Part shown: positions 32,123 through 41,370 of the stretch, in pieces
Position numbering within the stretch: the stretch's first letter is position 1
Layout of the letters: every line of letters starts with the position of its first letter
Notes under the pieces: model-generated
Told to the model about the DNA's origin: nothing
Databases searched by the model: none
Seen by the model: the letters and a program-made list of their open reading frames with translations, nothing else
Assembly: GCF_024294805.1 (NCBI RefSeq)
Contig: NZ_JANCLU010000016.1
Coordinates: 1-64,000, forward strand
Source: Alsobacter ponti
Lineage (GTDB): Bacteria; Pseudomonadota; Alphaproteobacteria; Rhizobiales; Beijerinckiaceae
Length of the DNA stretch: 64,000 nucleotides
Direction of reading: 5' to 3'
Program-made: the position numbers and the translations under genes

Positions 32123-33622
32123 ATGACGATTGCGGTCCAACCTTCTCGCGCCAGCCAGGCCTACCTCGACGGAAAGCCGAAGCGGCTCCTCATCGACAAC
32201 GCCTGGGTGGAGGCCGCATCGGGCAAGACCTTCACCAGCTACGATCCCGGTACGGGCAAGCCCATCGCCGAGATCGCCGAGGGCGACGCCCACGACGTCG
32301 ATCGGGCGGTCGCGTCCGCTCGCAAGGCCTTCGAGGGGCCGTGGCGTAAGGTCAAGCCCTACGAGCGCCAGGAGCTTCTCCTGAAGCTCGCCGACCTGGT
32401 GGACCGCCATTGGGAGCAGCTGGCCGAGCTGGACTGCATGGAAATGGGCGCGCCCATCGCCTTCGTGCGGCCACGCCGGCGTCGCGCCCTCGGTCTGCTG
32501 CGCTACTACGCGGGCGCGACCACGATGATCCATGGAAAGACCACCGACAATTCGATGCCCGGCGGCGAGTACGTGTCCTACACCTTGAAGGAGCCGCTTG
32601 GCGTCGCCGGGCTGATCATTCCGTGGAACGCGCCCGTCACGTCGGCGATCTGGAAGATCGCGACGGCGATCGCGGCCGGCTGCACGGCGGTGCTGAAGCC
32701 CTGGGAGGAGGCTTCGCTGACGTCCCTGCGCCTTGGCGAGCTGATCGTCGAGGCCGGCTTTCCGCCCGGCGTGGTGAACGTCGTCACGGGCTACGGCCAC
32801 ACCGCGGGCGCCGCGCTCGCCGAACATCCCGACGTCAACAAGATCTCGTTCACCGGCTCCACGACAACCGGTCAGAAGATCGTCCGCTCCTCCGCCGGTA
32901 ACCTGAAACGGCTGACGATGGAGCTCGGCGGGAAGTCTCCCGACATCGTCTTCGCCGACGCCGACCTCGACGCAGCCGTTCCGGGCGCCGGCATGGGGGT
33001 CTTCGGCAATTCCGGCCAGGTCTGCATGGCCGGCACCCGCCTCTTCGTGGAATCGAAAATCTACGACGAGTTCGTGGCGAGGGTCGCCGAATACGGCCGC
33101 GGCTTGCGCCTGGGCTACGGTCTCGACCCGCAGACGCAGCTGGGCCCGCTGGTCTCGCAGGGCCAGCTGCAGCGTGTGACCGGCTATCTCGAGAGCGGCG
33201 TGGCCGAAGGCGCGACGCCGATCTCCGGCGGCGGGCGGTTGACCGACGGCGCCTACGCGGACGGCTACTACATGCCGCCGACCGTGTTCACCAATGTCCG
33301 CGAGACGATGCGCATCGCGCGCGAGGAGATCTTCGGCCCCGTCGTCGTCGCGATCCCGTTCGACGACATGGACGACCTCGTGCGCCGGGCCAACGACACG
33401 ATCTTCGGCCTCGGCAGCGGCGTGTGGACGCGCGATGTCGGAAAGGCGCACCGCCTCGCGCGGGCGATCCAGGCCGGAACCGTCTGGGTCAACTGCTACG
33501 GCCCGACGGATCCCGACGTGCCGTTCGGAGGCTACAAGATGAGCGGATTCGGCCGCGAGTCGGGCCTGGAATCGCTCGACCACTACCTCAACACCAAGGC
33601 GGTCTGGATCAAGACGGACTGA
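32123..33622 (+). CDS. NAD(P)-dependent aldehyde dehydrogenase
   Basis: The enzyme oxidises an aldehyde to its acid. The protein has 499 residues. The ATG at 32123 is chosen over those at 32111 and 32117 because GAGG lies 6 bases before it. The active-site glutamate is in MELGGKSP and the nucleophilic cysteine in NSGQVCMAGTR; the cofactor loop has FTGSTTTG, and the end has PFGGYKMSGFGRE. It begins an operon with an esterase (10-bp gap) and an SDR (13-bp gap). It may take the aldehyde made by the GMC enzyme. Confidence 0.95.
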   Translation: MTIAVQPSRASQAYLDGKPKRLLIDNAWVEAASGKTFTSYDPGTGKPIAEIAEGDAHDVDRAVASARKAFEGPWRKVKPYERQELLLKLADLVDRHWEQLAELDCMEMGAPIAFVRPRRRRALGLLRYYAGATTMIHGKTTDNSMPGGEYVSYTLKEPLGVAGLIIPWNAPVTSAIWKIATAIAAGCTAVLKPWEEASLTSLRLGELIVEAGFPPGVVNVVTGYGHTAGAALAEHPDVNKISFTGSTTTGQKIVRSSAGNLKRLTMELGGKSPDIVFADADLDAAVPGAGMGVFGNSGQVCMAGTRLFVESKIYDEFVARVAEYGRGLRLGYGLDPQTQLGPLVSQGQLQRVTGYLESGVAEGATPISGGGRLTDGAYADGYYMPPTVFTNVRETMRIAREEIFGPVVVAIPFDDMDDLVRRANDTIFGLGSGVWTRDVGKAHRLARAIQAGTVWVNCYGPTDPDVPFGGYKMSGFGRESGLESLDHYLNTKAVWIKTD

Positions 33623-33632
33623 GAGGGTTGCG

Positions 33633-34568
33633 ATGAACTTCGATCCGGATGCCGAGGCCGTCTTCAAGGCGCTCCGCGAAGCCGGGCTGCCGCGCTTCGA
33701 GACCCTGACGCCCGTTGAAGCGCGTGAGCTGTTGCGCGCCATCCGGGCCCGCAACACGACGCCGCCGCAGCCCGTCGCCGAGGTGACAGACCTCTCGTTC
33801 GACGGGCCGGGCGGACCCGTGGCGCTGCGCCACTACCGGCCATCGGCGGAGCCCGGGCCGCGGCCGGCGCTGCTCTACTGCCACGGGGGCGGCTTCGTCA
33901 TCGGATCGCTCGACAGTCATGACGGGCTCTGCCGCGCGCTGGCGACGGCGTCCGGGATCGACATCGTATCCGTCGACTACAGGCTCGCTCCGGAACACCC
34001 TTTCCCGGCGGGGCTCGACGACGTTCGAGCGGCGCTGCAATTCGTCGTGCGCGAGGCCGCCGCCCTCGGTCTCGATCCCGGGCGAATGGGGATCGGTGGC
34101 GACAGCGCAGGCGCCAATCTGGCGGCAGTCGTCGCGCTCGAGGCCCGCGATGGGGGCCTGCCCCCCGTGCGGATCCAGGTCCTCGCCTGCCCGGTTCTCG
34201 ACCTCACGCTCTCGCAGCCTTCGCAGGCGCTCGATGTGGAAGGCCTGGCCGTCAACGGGCCGACGATGCGTTGGTTCAGGCGACACTATCTCGGCGACCA
34301 TGGAGACGGCGGCGATTGGCGCCAGTCGCCGCTCGCCGTGCCGAGCCTCGCAGGCGCGCCGAGCTGCCACCTCGTCACGGCGGGCATCGATCCCCTCTGC
34401 GACGAGGGCCTCTGCTACGCGGCACGCCTCGCCAAAGAGGGCGTGCGTCTCGTGCACGAACATTATCCGGGGCAGATGCATGGCTTCGTCTCGGCCGGCG
34501 TGGCGCAACCCACGAGCCGGCGCGCGATCGCCTCCATGGCTGCGACGATGCGGGCGGAACTGGCGTGA
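33633..34568 (+). CDS. Alpha/beta-hydrolase, HSL-type esterase
   Basis: The protein has 311 residues and belongs to the hormone-sensitive-lipase group. The oxyanion motif is HGGGF, the nucleophile lies in GDSAG, and the acid and histidine are in DPLCDEG and MHGF. The start follows GAGGG. The group hydrolyses short esters and some lactones, so it is a good candidate to open the lactone or ester made by the Baeyer-Villiger enzyme. Operon context: between an aldehyde dehydrogenase and an SDR that could oxidise the released alcohol. Confidence 0.92.
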   Translation: MNFDPDAEAVFKALREAGLPRFETLTPVEARELLRAIRARNTTPPQPVAEVTDLSFDGPGGPVALRHYRPSAEPGPRPALLYCHGGGFVIGSLDSHDGLCRALATASGIDIVSVDYRLAPEHPFPAGLDDVRAALQFVVREAAALGLDPGRMGIGGDSAGANLAAVVALEARDGGLPPVRIQVLACPVLDLTLSQPSQALDVEGLAVNGPTMRWFRRHYLGDHGDGGDWRQSPLAVPSLAGAPSCHLVTAGIDPLCDEGLCYAARLAKEGVRLVHEHYPGQMHGFVSAGVAQPTSRRAIASMAATMRAELA

Positions 34569-34581
34569 AGGGGTGAGGGGC

Positions 34582-35325
34582 ATGGGACGCTTGAACGGCA
34601 AGGTGGCGCTCATCAGCGGCGCGGCGCGGGGGCAGGGTGCGCATGAGGCGCGCCTCTTCGTGGCGGAAGGAGCCAGCGTCGTCATCGGCGACGTGCTCGC
34701 GGACGAGGGGCGCGCCCTGGCGGACGAACTCGGCGCATCCGCGCTCTTCGTCGAACTCGACGTCACCTCCGAAGCGTCGTGGACGAACGCTGTCCGCGCG
34801 GCGGAGAGCCGCTTCGGACGCCTCGACATCCTCGTCAACAATGCCGGCATCCTGCGCCGGGCCACGATCGAGGAGAGCTCGGTCGAGGAGTTCGACCGCG
34901 TCATCGCCGTCAATCAGCGCGGCGTGTTCCTCGGCATGAAGGCCGCAGTCAGACTGATGAAGCGGACCGGCGGCTCGATCGTCAACATCTCCTCCACCGC
35001 GGGAATGAAGGCGGCGGCCGGTCACGTCGCCTATGTCGGCAGCAAGTTCGCCGTGCGCGGCATGACCAAGGTGGCCGCAATCGAGTTCGCCAAATACGGC
35101 ATCCGCGTGAATTCCGTGCACCCCGGGCTTATCGGAACGGACATGATCCGCGACCGGTTCGACGATGCGGGCATGGCGGCCTTTACGGCCAACCAGCTGG
35201 TCAACCGCCCGGGCACGGTCGAGGATGTCGCAAACCTGGTGCTGTTCCTCGCCTCGGACGACAGCGCCTTCTCGACCGGCGCCGAGTTCATGTGCGACGG
35301 CGGCTACACGGTGGGAACACGGTAG
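34582..35325 (+). CDS. Short-chain dehydrogenase/reductase, hydroxysteroid-dehydrogenase-like
   Basis: The protein has 247 residues. Its motifs are SGAARGQGAHEARLF, NNAGIL, NISSTAG and the catalytic YVGSK, with an NAD-type aspartate in VIGDVL. The G-A-A-R-G-Q-G-A-H signature is that of 3-alpha/20-beta-hydroxysteroid and related cyclic-alcohol dehydrogenases, which supports an alicyclic substrate, though SDR specificity cannot be read from sequence. It is the last gene of the aldehyde dehydrogenase operon and is followed by a long hairpin. Confidence 0.92.
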   Translation: MGRLNGKVALISGAARGQGAHEARLFVAEGASVVIGDVLADEGRALADELGASALFVELDVTSEASWTNAVRAAESRFGRLDILVNNAGILRRATIEESSVEEFDRVIAVNQRGVFLGMKAAVRLMKRTGGSIVNISSTAGMKAAAGHVAYVGSKFAVRGMTKVAAIEFAKYGIRVNSVHPGLIGTDMIRDRFDDAGMAAFTANQLVNRPGTVEDVANLVLFLASDDSAFSTGAEFMCDGGYTVGTR

Positions 35326-35334
35326 AGGATTCCG

Positions 35335-35368
35335 GGCCTCCTCATCCTGTCGAAAGGATGCGGAGGCC
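35335..35368. terminator. Bidirectional terminator-like hairpin
   Basis: A 14-bp stem with one mismatch (35335-35348 with 35355-35368, GGCCTCC pairing with GGAGGCC) and a 6-base loop lies between the convergent SDR and aldo/keto reductase genes. There is no T-run. Confidence 0.65.
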
Positions 35369-35418
35369 TGGCGCGAGCCGATGAATGGGCCGGAGCCTGC
35401 GGCGAGGGGCGCGCGGCG

Positions 35419-36420
35419 CTATCCCTTGGCTTGATGCTCGGGCGCGACCCAGTTGCGCGACCCCGCCACCAGGCTCGGGTCCAGAACGTCGCTGATCGAG
35501 CGGATTTCCTCGGCCGTCAGATGGACGTCGACGCTGCCGACGTTCTCCTCGAGATACTTGATCCGCTTCGTGCCGGGGATCGGCGCGATATCGTCGCCCT
35601 GGCCGAACAGCCAGGCCAGCGCGATCTGGCCGAGCGTCGCCTTGTGAGCGGCCGCGACGGCGCGGACGCGGTCCAGGAGTTGCAGGTTCCTGTCGAGGTT
35701 GCCGTCCTGGAAATGGCCGGCGTTCACGCGCAGGTCGCTGCTGTCCAGCTTGTCGCGCGACGTGATGGCGCCGGTGAGAAAACCGCGGCCCAGCGGGCTG
35801 TAGGGCACGAAGGCGATGTCGAGCCGGCGGCAGGCGGGCAGGATCTCCCGCTCGACGTCGCGCACGAACAGAGAGTACTCCGACTGCAGCGCGGCGATGG
35901 GATGAACCTTCGCCGCCCGCTCCAGAATGTCGACCGACACTTCCGACAGCCCGATCCCGCGAATCTTGCCGGCTTTGACCATCTCCGCCATCGCCCCGAC
36001 GGAGTCTTCGATCGGCGTCTTCGGATCGAGCCGATGGATGTAGTAGAGGTCGATATAGTCCGTTCCGAGCCGCTGCAGGGAGGCTTCGAGGCACCTGCGC
36101 ATGTAGGCGGGCGAGTTGTCGTAGTCCCTGTCGTAGAGGCTGCCCGACGGCCCGTTCGGATCACGCACGACACCGAACTTGCTCGCGATGACGAGCTTGT
36201 CGCGCCGGCTCTTCGCCAGCCCGCCGACCAGGCGCTCGTTATGGCCGCGGCCGTACATGTCCGAGGTGTCGAAGAGCGTGATGCCGAGCTCGAGCGCACG
36301 CTCCAGCGTCTTGCGGGATTCCGCGTCGTCCTGCGGGCCATAGAACTCGGACATGCCCATGCAGCCGAGGCCCAACGCACCGCACGTCACGCCGGACGCG
36401 CCCAGACGAACCTGCCTCAT
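35419..36420 (-). CDS. Aldo/keto reductase (AKR13-like)
   Basis: This is an NADPH-dependent carbonyl reductase of 333 residues. The catalytic tetrad is visible as Asp and Tyr in DTSDMYG, Lys in IASKFG and His in YYIHRLDP. The cofactor-binding C-terminus has PIPGTKRIKYLEENVGS. It is the last gene of the ligase-hydratase-thiolase operon (28 bp after the thiolase). It could reduce a reactive carbonyl intermediate or act as a general detoxification enzyme. Confidence 0.92.
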   Translation of the reverse strand: MRQVRLGASGVTCGALGLGCMGMSEFYGPQDDAESRKTLERALELGITLFDTSDMYGRGHNERLVGGLAKSRRDKLVIASKFGVVRDPNGPSGSLYDRDYDNSPAYMRRCLEASLQRLGTDYIDLYYIHRLDPKTPIEDSVGAMAEMVKAGKIRGIGLSEVSVDILERAAKVHPIAALQSEYSLFVRDVEREILPACRRLDIAFVPYSPLGRGFLTGAITSRDKLDSSDLRVNAGHFQDGNLDRNLQLLDRVRAVAAAHKATLGQIALAWLFGQGDDIAPIPGTKRIKYLEENVGSVDVHLTAEEIRSISDVLDPSLVAGSRNWVAPEHQAKG

Positions 36421-36448
36421 GTCTCACTCCCTGCCGTCATGGCCGGCG

Positions 36449-37621
36449 TCACGCGATGCGTTCGATGATGGTGGCGGTCCCGAGCCCGCCGGCGCAGCAC
36501 ATGCTCTGCAGGCCGAACCGCGCGTCGCGCCGTTCGAGCTCGTGCAACAGCGTGGTCATCAGGCGCGCGCCGCTGGCCCCCAGGGGATGCCCGAGCGCGA
36601 TGGCTCCGCCGTTCACGTTGAGCTTGTCCATCGTCCCCCCGAACTCCTTCAGCCACATCAGGGGCACCGGCGCGAAGGCCTCGTTGACCTCCACGATGTC
36701 GATGTCGGAGAGCGACAGGCCCGCGCGCGCCAGCGCCCGCCTTGATGCCTCGAGAGGGCCGGTGAGCATCAGCGTCGGATCCGACCCAACGGTGGTCATC
36801 GCCCTGATCCGGGCGCGGGGCTTCAGGCCGAGGTCTCGCGCCTTCTCCTCCGACATCAGCAGGAGCGCCGCCGCGCCGTCCGAGATCTGCGAGGCGTTGC
36901 CCGCCGTGACCTTGCCGTCGGCCCGGAAGCTGGTCTTGAGGGTCGCGAGCTTCTCGCGCGAGGTGTCGCGGCGGATCGTCTCGTCACGAGCCAGGACGCC
37001 TCCGGGCGTCTCGGCCCCGCGCTCTTCGTGCGCCGCGGTGTTCACCGGCACGATCTCGCGGTCGAAGAAGCCGGCGTCGGCGGCCGCGGCGGCGCGCCGG
37101 TGGCTCTCGATGGCGTAATCGTCGAGGTCGGCGCGCGAGAAGCCCCAGCGGTCGGCGATGCGCTCGGCCGACTCGCCTTGCGACGTCATCTCGAAACGAT
37201 CGAGCACGTGGAAGCCGAACGGCAGTCCATGGATGTCGCGGTTGCTGCCCATCGGCACCCGGCTCATGTTCTCCGCGCCGCCCGCCATGACGATGTCGGC
37301 CGCTCCCGCCGCGATCTGGCCGGCCGCCATGTGGATGGCGACCTCGGCCGAGCCGCATTTGCGGTCGACGGTCAGTCCCGGAACGGTTTCGGGCCAGCCG
37401 GCCGACAGCGCCGCGGTGCGGGCGATGTTGGCGCTCTGCTCGCCAACCTGCGTGACGCAGCCGAAGATCACGTCGTCGATGCTGGCGGCGGCAAGTCCAT
37501 TGCGGCTCCGCAGCGCTTCGAGCACGACCGCGCCGAGGTGATCGGCCCTGACCTTGCTGAGAGAACCGCGAAATCGTCCGATCGGGGTCCTCGCCGCGTC
37601 GACGATCACTGCCTGGGGCAT
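36449..37621 (-). CDS. Acetyl-CoA acetyltransferase (thiolase)
   Basis: This enzyme cleaves 3-oxoacyl-CoA with CoA, ending beta-oxidation. The protein has 390 residues. All catalytic parts are present: nucleophile C89 in DRKCGSAE, NEAFAPVP, the histidine block GGAIALGHPLGASGAR and the second cysteine in CCAGGLG. This contrasts with the cysteine-less homologue at 17232. It sits in an operon after a CoA ligase and an enoyl-CoA hydratase. Confidence 0.95.
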   Translation of the reverse strand: MPQAVIVDAARTPIGRFRGSLSKVRADHLGAVVLEALRSRNGLAAASIDDVIFGCVTQVGEQSANIARTAALSAGWPETVPGLTVDRKCGSAEVAIHMAAGQIAAGAADIVMAGGAENMSRVPMGSNRDIHGLPFGFHVLDRFEMTSQGESAERIADRWGFSRADLDDYAIESHRRAAAAADAGFFDREIVPVNTAAHEERGAETPGGVLARDETIRRDTSREKLATLKTSFRADGKVTAGNASQISDGAAALLLMSEEKARDLGLKPRARIRAMTTVGSDPTLMLTGPLEASRRALARAGLSLSDIDIVEVNEAFAPVPLMWLKEFGGTMDKLNVNGGAIALGHPLGASGARLMTTLLHELERRDARFGLQSMCCAGGLGTATIIERIA

Positions 37622-37679
37622 GCATTGTCCTTTCGGGTTCGGTTCCGGTCGTTCTTGCCGGTCCCGACAAGCCGGCCTG

Positions 37680-38504
37680 TCATTCGCCGGTGAACTGGGG
37701 TGGCCTCTTTTCCTTGAACGCCCGCGCGGCCTCCGCTTTGTCCGCGGTCGACGCGAGCAGGGCGAAGAGGCTTCGCTCCAGCGCGAGGCCCGCCTGCAGG
37801 CCGATCTCGGTCGAGGCCGTGGCGGCCTCCTTGACGAAACGGGTGGCCGTGGGGGCGCGCGCGGCGATGCGTTCCGCCAGCGCGATCGCCTCGTCCAGCA
37901 AGTTGGCGCGGTCCGCCGTGACGCGGGTCACGAGGCCGATTCGGTAGGCCTCGGCCGTGTCGATCCGGTCGCCCGTGAGCAGCAGGTCGAGGGCCCGCCC
38001 GAGGCCGACCAGCCTCGGCAAGCGCTGGGTGCCGCCGGCCCCCGGGATCAGTCCCAGCCCGGTTTCGGGCAGGCCGAACTGGGCGTCGGGGGACGCCATG
38101 CGAATGTCGCAGGCGAGCGCGATCTCCAGTCCCCCGCCCAGGCAGAACCCGTGCACCGCGGCGATGATCGGCTTGGAAATCTTGTCGAAGGCGTCGATCC
38201 AGGCGTCCTTCGAGACCCGCCGGCGCGTGGCGACCGCCGTCTCCACCGCGCGCTTTTCGGAGATGTCGGCCCCGACGCAGAAGCCGCGGGCTTCGCCGCC
38301 ATGCAGGACGATGACGCAAATGGCCGGATCGTCCTCCAGCGCCCGCAGGCTCTCCGGCAGCAGGCGTCGGACCTCGTCGTCGATCGCGTTGATGCGATCG
38401 GGCCTGTTCAGGGTGACGATGCCGACCGCGCCGCGCCGCTCGAGCGTGACGGCGGGGGGGAGCGGGGCGCCGAGATTGGCCGCTGGTGTGTGCGCCATGG
38501 TCAT
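37680..38504 (-). CDS. Enoyl-CoA hydratase (crotonase family)
   Basis: The protein has 274 residues, and its ATG at 38504 overlaps the ligase stop by 4 bases. Crotonase features are FCVGADISEKR, HGFCLGGGLEIALACD and LPETGLGLIPGAGGTQRL, with the glutamate and glycine-rich turn of true hydratases. It probably hydrates the enoyl-CoA derived from the acid activated by the upstream ligase. The operon lacks its own acyl-CoA dehydrogenase, so it depends on one of the others in the cluster. Confidence 0.93.
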   Translation of the reverse strand: MTMAHTPAANLGAPLPPAVTLERRGAVGIVTLNRPDRINAIDDEVRRLLPESLRALEDDPAICVIVLHGGEARGFCVGADISEKRAVETAVATRRRVSKDAWIDAFDKISKPIIAAVHGFCLGGGLEIALACDIRMASPDAQFGLPETGLGLIPGAGGTQRLPRLVGLGRALDLLLTGDRIDTAEAYRIGLVTRVTADRANLLDEAIALAERIAARAPTATRFVKEAATASTEIGLQAGLALERSLFALLASTADKAEAARAFKEKRPPQFTGE

Positions 38505-40174
38505 GCCCGCCGCGCCGCTTTTATCTCGCTCTGGAGCCGGACGCCATGGGCCTGCCGGTCCCAGGTGTTCGCCGTCACGCCGCGGGCGCGCAGCTCCTTC
38601 TTCTTGACCTTCTCGGAGGGCGTCTGCGGCAGCGCGTCCATGACCTCGAGGTAGCGCGGCACCATGTGCGCGCCCATGCGCTCGTCGCAGAAGGCGATGA
38701 GCGCGGGGAAGTCGATGGTCTGGCCCTGCTTCAGAACGATGCAGGCCATGACCTCGTTCTCCCCGCCCGCTTCGTCGGCGTCGACGCCGATGACGGCACA
38801 TTCGGCGACACTGGGGAACTGGCGCACCACCGACTCGACCTCGAAGGAGGAGATGTTCTCGCCCCGGCGCCGCAGGGCGTCCTTCACGCGGTCCACGAAG
38901 TAGTACCAGCCGGTCTCGTCGCGCCGCATGGCGTCGCCGGTGTGGAACCAGAGGTTCTTCCAGGCCTCCACCGTCTTCTCGGGCATGCCGAGATAGCCCA
39001 CGGTGATGATGCCGGGGACCTTCGGACGGATCATGAGTTCGCCCACCTGGCCTTCCGGCACGGGCTCGTCCGTATCGGGATCCGCGAGCTTCACCTCGAA
39101 CCACTGGTCCATCAGGACGCCCGACGCGCCCGGGGGCCTGTAGACGCCCCGCGGTGTCTGGAAGATGTTGGAGATCTCCGTCTGCCCGAACCCGTCGACG
39201 AACTCGATGGGCCCGAAGCGTTTGGTGAACTTGCCGGCGAGGTCGACGGAGAGCGGCGCCGCGTAGATCGTGCGCAGCCGATGCTTGCGGTCGTACTCGG
39301 ACGGAGGCGACGCGAGAATGAACGCCATGGTCGCGCCGAGCAGGTTGGCCACGGTCGCCCCGCTGCGCGCGGCTCGCCCGAAATAGTCGGACGCGCTGAA
39401 CTTCTTGTACAGGACGCAATGAGCTCCGACGAGAAGGCAGGGATAGATCGTCAGGAACTGCGCGTTGCCATGGAAGAACGGAAAGCCGGTCATGTAGACG
39501 TCGTCTTCCGTCAGCCCCGTCATCTGCACATCCTCTTCGGCGAAGAAGTAGAAGTGCGAGTGGGTCATGAGCACGCCCTTGGACATGCCCGTCGTCCCCG
39601 ACGTGTAGAGGACGGCCGCGATGTCCTCGGGCGTCACGACGACGCCCGGGTTCGCGTCGTTCGCGGTGCGCAACTCCTCCACGCGGCGCATGGCGACGCG
39701 GGACAGCCCCTGCGGCCTGGCGCAGTCGGGCGCGCCGAGGATGAAGCACTGTTCGAGCGCGGGAACGTCCGCCTCGACCTCGGCGACGCGCGCCACGAGG
39801 TCCGGCGTGGTGATCATCGTCCGGGCTTCGCTGAGCTTCAGCTGGTGGGCGAGGAAGGCGCCCTTCTGGATCTCGCCGACCGGAACCTCGACAGCCCCGA
39901 TCTTGGTGAGGGCGTACCAGAGCAACACGAATTCGAGGCTGTTCGGCAGGTACAGGACGACCTTGTCGCCCTTCTTCACGCCTGCGGCGGCCAGGCCGTG
40001 GGCGTAGCGGTTCACCTCCGCGTTCAACTCGGCATAGCTGAGCGGCGTGCCTTCGTCTGTCCAGGACAAGGCCGGACGGTCCGGGCGCACGCGCGCCTGG
40101 TGCTCGAGAATGCGGGGCAGGACCCATTCGTCGCGCGGAAAATGCGGTTCGAAGTGCGGATACGTGACGATCAT
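38501..40174 (-). CDS. AMP-forming acyl-CoA ligase
   Basis: The enzyme activates a carboxylic acid to its CoA ester via an acyl-adenylate. The protein has 557 residues, and the start follows GGGAGGACAGG. The P-loop reads LYTSGTTGMSKG, the second core motif is VDGFGQTEISN, and the hinge and C-terminal lysine region includes DRVKDALRRRGENIS and PQTPSEKVKKK. It is the first gene of a ligase-hydratase-thiolase-AKR operon with an IclR-type promoter, and is the likely entry point of the acid into beta-oxidation. Chain type cannot be deduced. Confidence 0.94.
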   Translation of the reverse strand: MIVTYPHFEPHFPRDEWVLPRILEHQARVRPDRPALSWTDEGTPLSYAELNAEVNRYAHGLAAAGVKKGDKVVLYLPNSLEFVLLWYALTKIGAVEVPVGEIQKGAFLAHQLKLSEARTMITTPDLVARVAEVEADVPALEQCFILGAPDCARPQGLSRVAMRRVEELRTANDANPGVVVTPEDIAAVLYTSGTTGMSKGVLMTHSHFYFFAEEDVQMTGLTEDDVYMTGFPFFHGNAQFLTIYPCLLVGAHCVLYKKFSASDYFGRAARSGATVANLLGATMAFILASPPSEYDRKHRLRTIYAAPLSVDLAGKFTKRFGPIEFVDGFGQTEISNIFQTPRGVYRPPGASGVLMDQWFEVKLADPDTDEPVPEGQVGELMIRPKVPGIITVGYLGMPEKTVEAWKNLWFHTGDAMRRDETGWYYFVDRVKDALRRRGENISSFEVESVVRQFPSVAECAVIGVDADEAGGENEVMACIVLKQGQTIDFPALIAFCDERMGAHMVPRYLEVMDALPQTPSEKVKKKELRARGVTANTWDRQAHGVRLQSEIKAARRA

Positions 40175-40314
40175 CCTGTCCTCCCGGCAAGGTCTCCGCA
40201 CCCTGCTCGCCTGCTGCATGCCGTCCGCGTCCGCCTTGCGCCCTCAGGGCGTTGCGGACCGGGCTCCGGCCGTGGTCCGATCCTCCGGCAGCGGAGGATT
40301 TGGACCCCATCGAC

Positions 40315-40372
40315 TAGCTACCAAGAACGGCCCGGTCGGGCAAGAACAATTCCCCATACAGAATGACATTCA
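40315..40372 (-). promoter_or_regulatory. IclR-type box plus promoter of the acyl-CoA ligase operon
   Basis: On the minus strand the box TGAATGTCATTCT begins at 40372 and is followed by GTATGGGGAA. A -35 TTGCCC (40343-40338) lies 29 bases from the box start, and a 17-bp spacer leads to the -10 TAGCTA (40320-40315). The opposite strand also reads AGAATGACATTC, but there is no gene in that direction. Confidence 0.7.
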
Positions 40373-40453
40373 CCATGGAGACAGACAGGGCTGATGAAAA
40401 AGGCCCGGACGGAGCCGGGCCTGACTGATCTCGATCGGTGGACGCAGGGCGCT

Positions 40454-41338
40454 TCAGGCCGGCGCCCCCGCCCGATCCCACAAGGCCAGGAAATCCTTCG
40501 CCGTCTCGACATGCGCGATGTCGATGTGCTCGCCCTTGTAGAGGATGGCCCCTTCGCCCTTCTTCTCGGCCTCGGCAAAGGCGGCGATCATCCCGCGGTA
40601 GAAGGCGAGCTGCTCTGGTGAAGGGGAATAGACCTCGTTGATGACCGGGACATTCGACGGGTGCAGGACGATCTCGCCTGCAAATCCCAGCTGCTTGTTG
40701 AACAGGGCCTGCTTGCGCAAGCCCTCGAGGTCGTGGACCTCCTGCCACATGCCGCCGATCGGGAAGCGCTTGCCGGCAGCCTTGCAGGCGATTACGGCCT
40801 GCGAGCGGTGATAAAGCGTCTCGAGCCCTTCGGGCGTCCAGGTGAAGCCGAGGTTGCGTTCCAGGTCGGCGCCCCGCGCCGACACGGCGCAGATCGTCTC
40901 GACGCGTGGATTGGACGCGATCTCGAACACGAACTGCGCCGCCCGCGCGGTCTCGATCGGCGGGATCAGGGTGCAGGCGCCGTGGCGCATCCCCTTGCGG
41001 TGCTCGACCTCGGCGATCATCCGCGACAGGGCTTCGATGTCCTGCGGGTCTTCCGCCTTGGCCACGATGATCCCCGCGAGCGCAGGCTGGACCACCGCGA
41101 GCACGTCGTCGAAGTCGTAGGCGAAGCGACCCTTGTTGGTCCTCACGAAGATGCGCGAGCCACAGTCCTTGAGGTTCGCGACGGCGGCGGCCACGATGCC
41201 GCGCGCCTGCTCCTTGAGGTGGTGTGGCACGCTGTCCTCGAGGTCGAGAACCACGACGTCCGAGCCGAAGGTCGGGATCTTCTCGATCCATTTCTCCTTG
41301 TGCCCGGGCACGTACATCATCGTGCGGATGGGTCGCAT
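40454..41338 (-). CDS. CitE-like acyl-CoA lyase (HpcH/HpaI superfamily)
   Basis: The protein has 294 residues. It has the barrel marks LDLEDSVPHHLKEQAR, FVRTNKG (arginine for the carboxylate), LIPPIETARAA (metal glutamate) and SARGADLERNLG (metal aspartate). Relatives cleave malyl-, methylmalyl- or citramalyl-CoA to an oxoacid plus an acyl-CoA. It follows an acyl-CoA dehydrogenase (32-bp gap) and a MaoC hydratase in one operon. Together they could oxidise, hydrate and cleave a short branched or dicarboxylic acyl-CoA. Confidence 0.9.
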   Translation of the reverse strand: MRPIRTMMYVPGHKEKWIEKIPTFGSDVVVLDLEDSVPHHLKEQARGIVAAAVANLKDCGSRIFVRTNKGRFAYDFDDVLAVVQPALAGIIVAKAEDPQDIEALSRMIAEVEHRKGMRHGACTLIPPIETARAAQFVFEIASNPRVETICAVSARGADLERNLGFTWTPEGLETLYHRSQAVIACKAAGKRFPIGGMWQEVHDLEGLRKQALFNKQLGFAGEIVLHPSNVPVINEVYSPSPEQLAFYRGMIAAFAEAEKKGEGAILYKGEHIDIAHVETAKDFLALWDRAGAPA

Positions 41339-41370
41339 GGTCGTCCCTTTCCCTCAGCGCGTCGAGGCGC

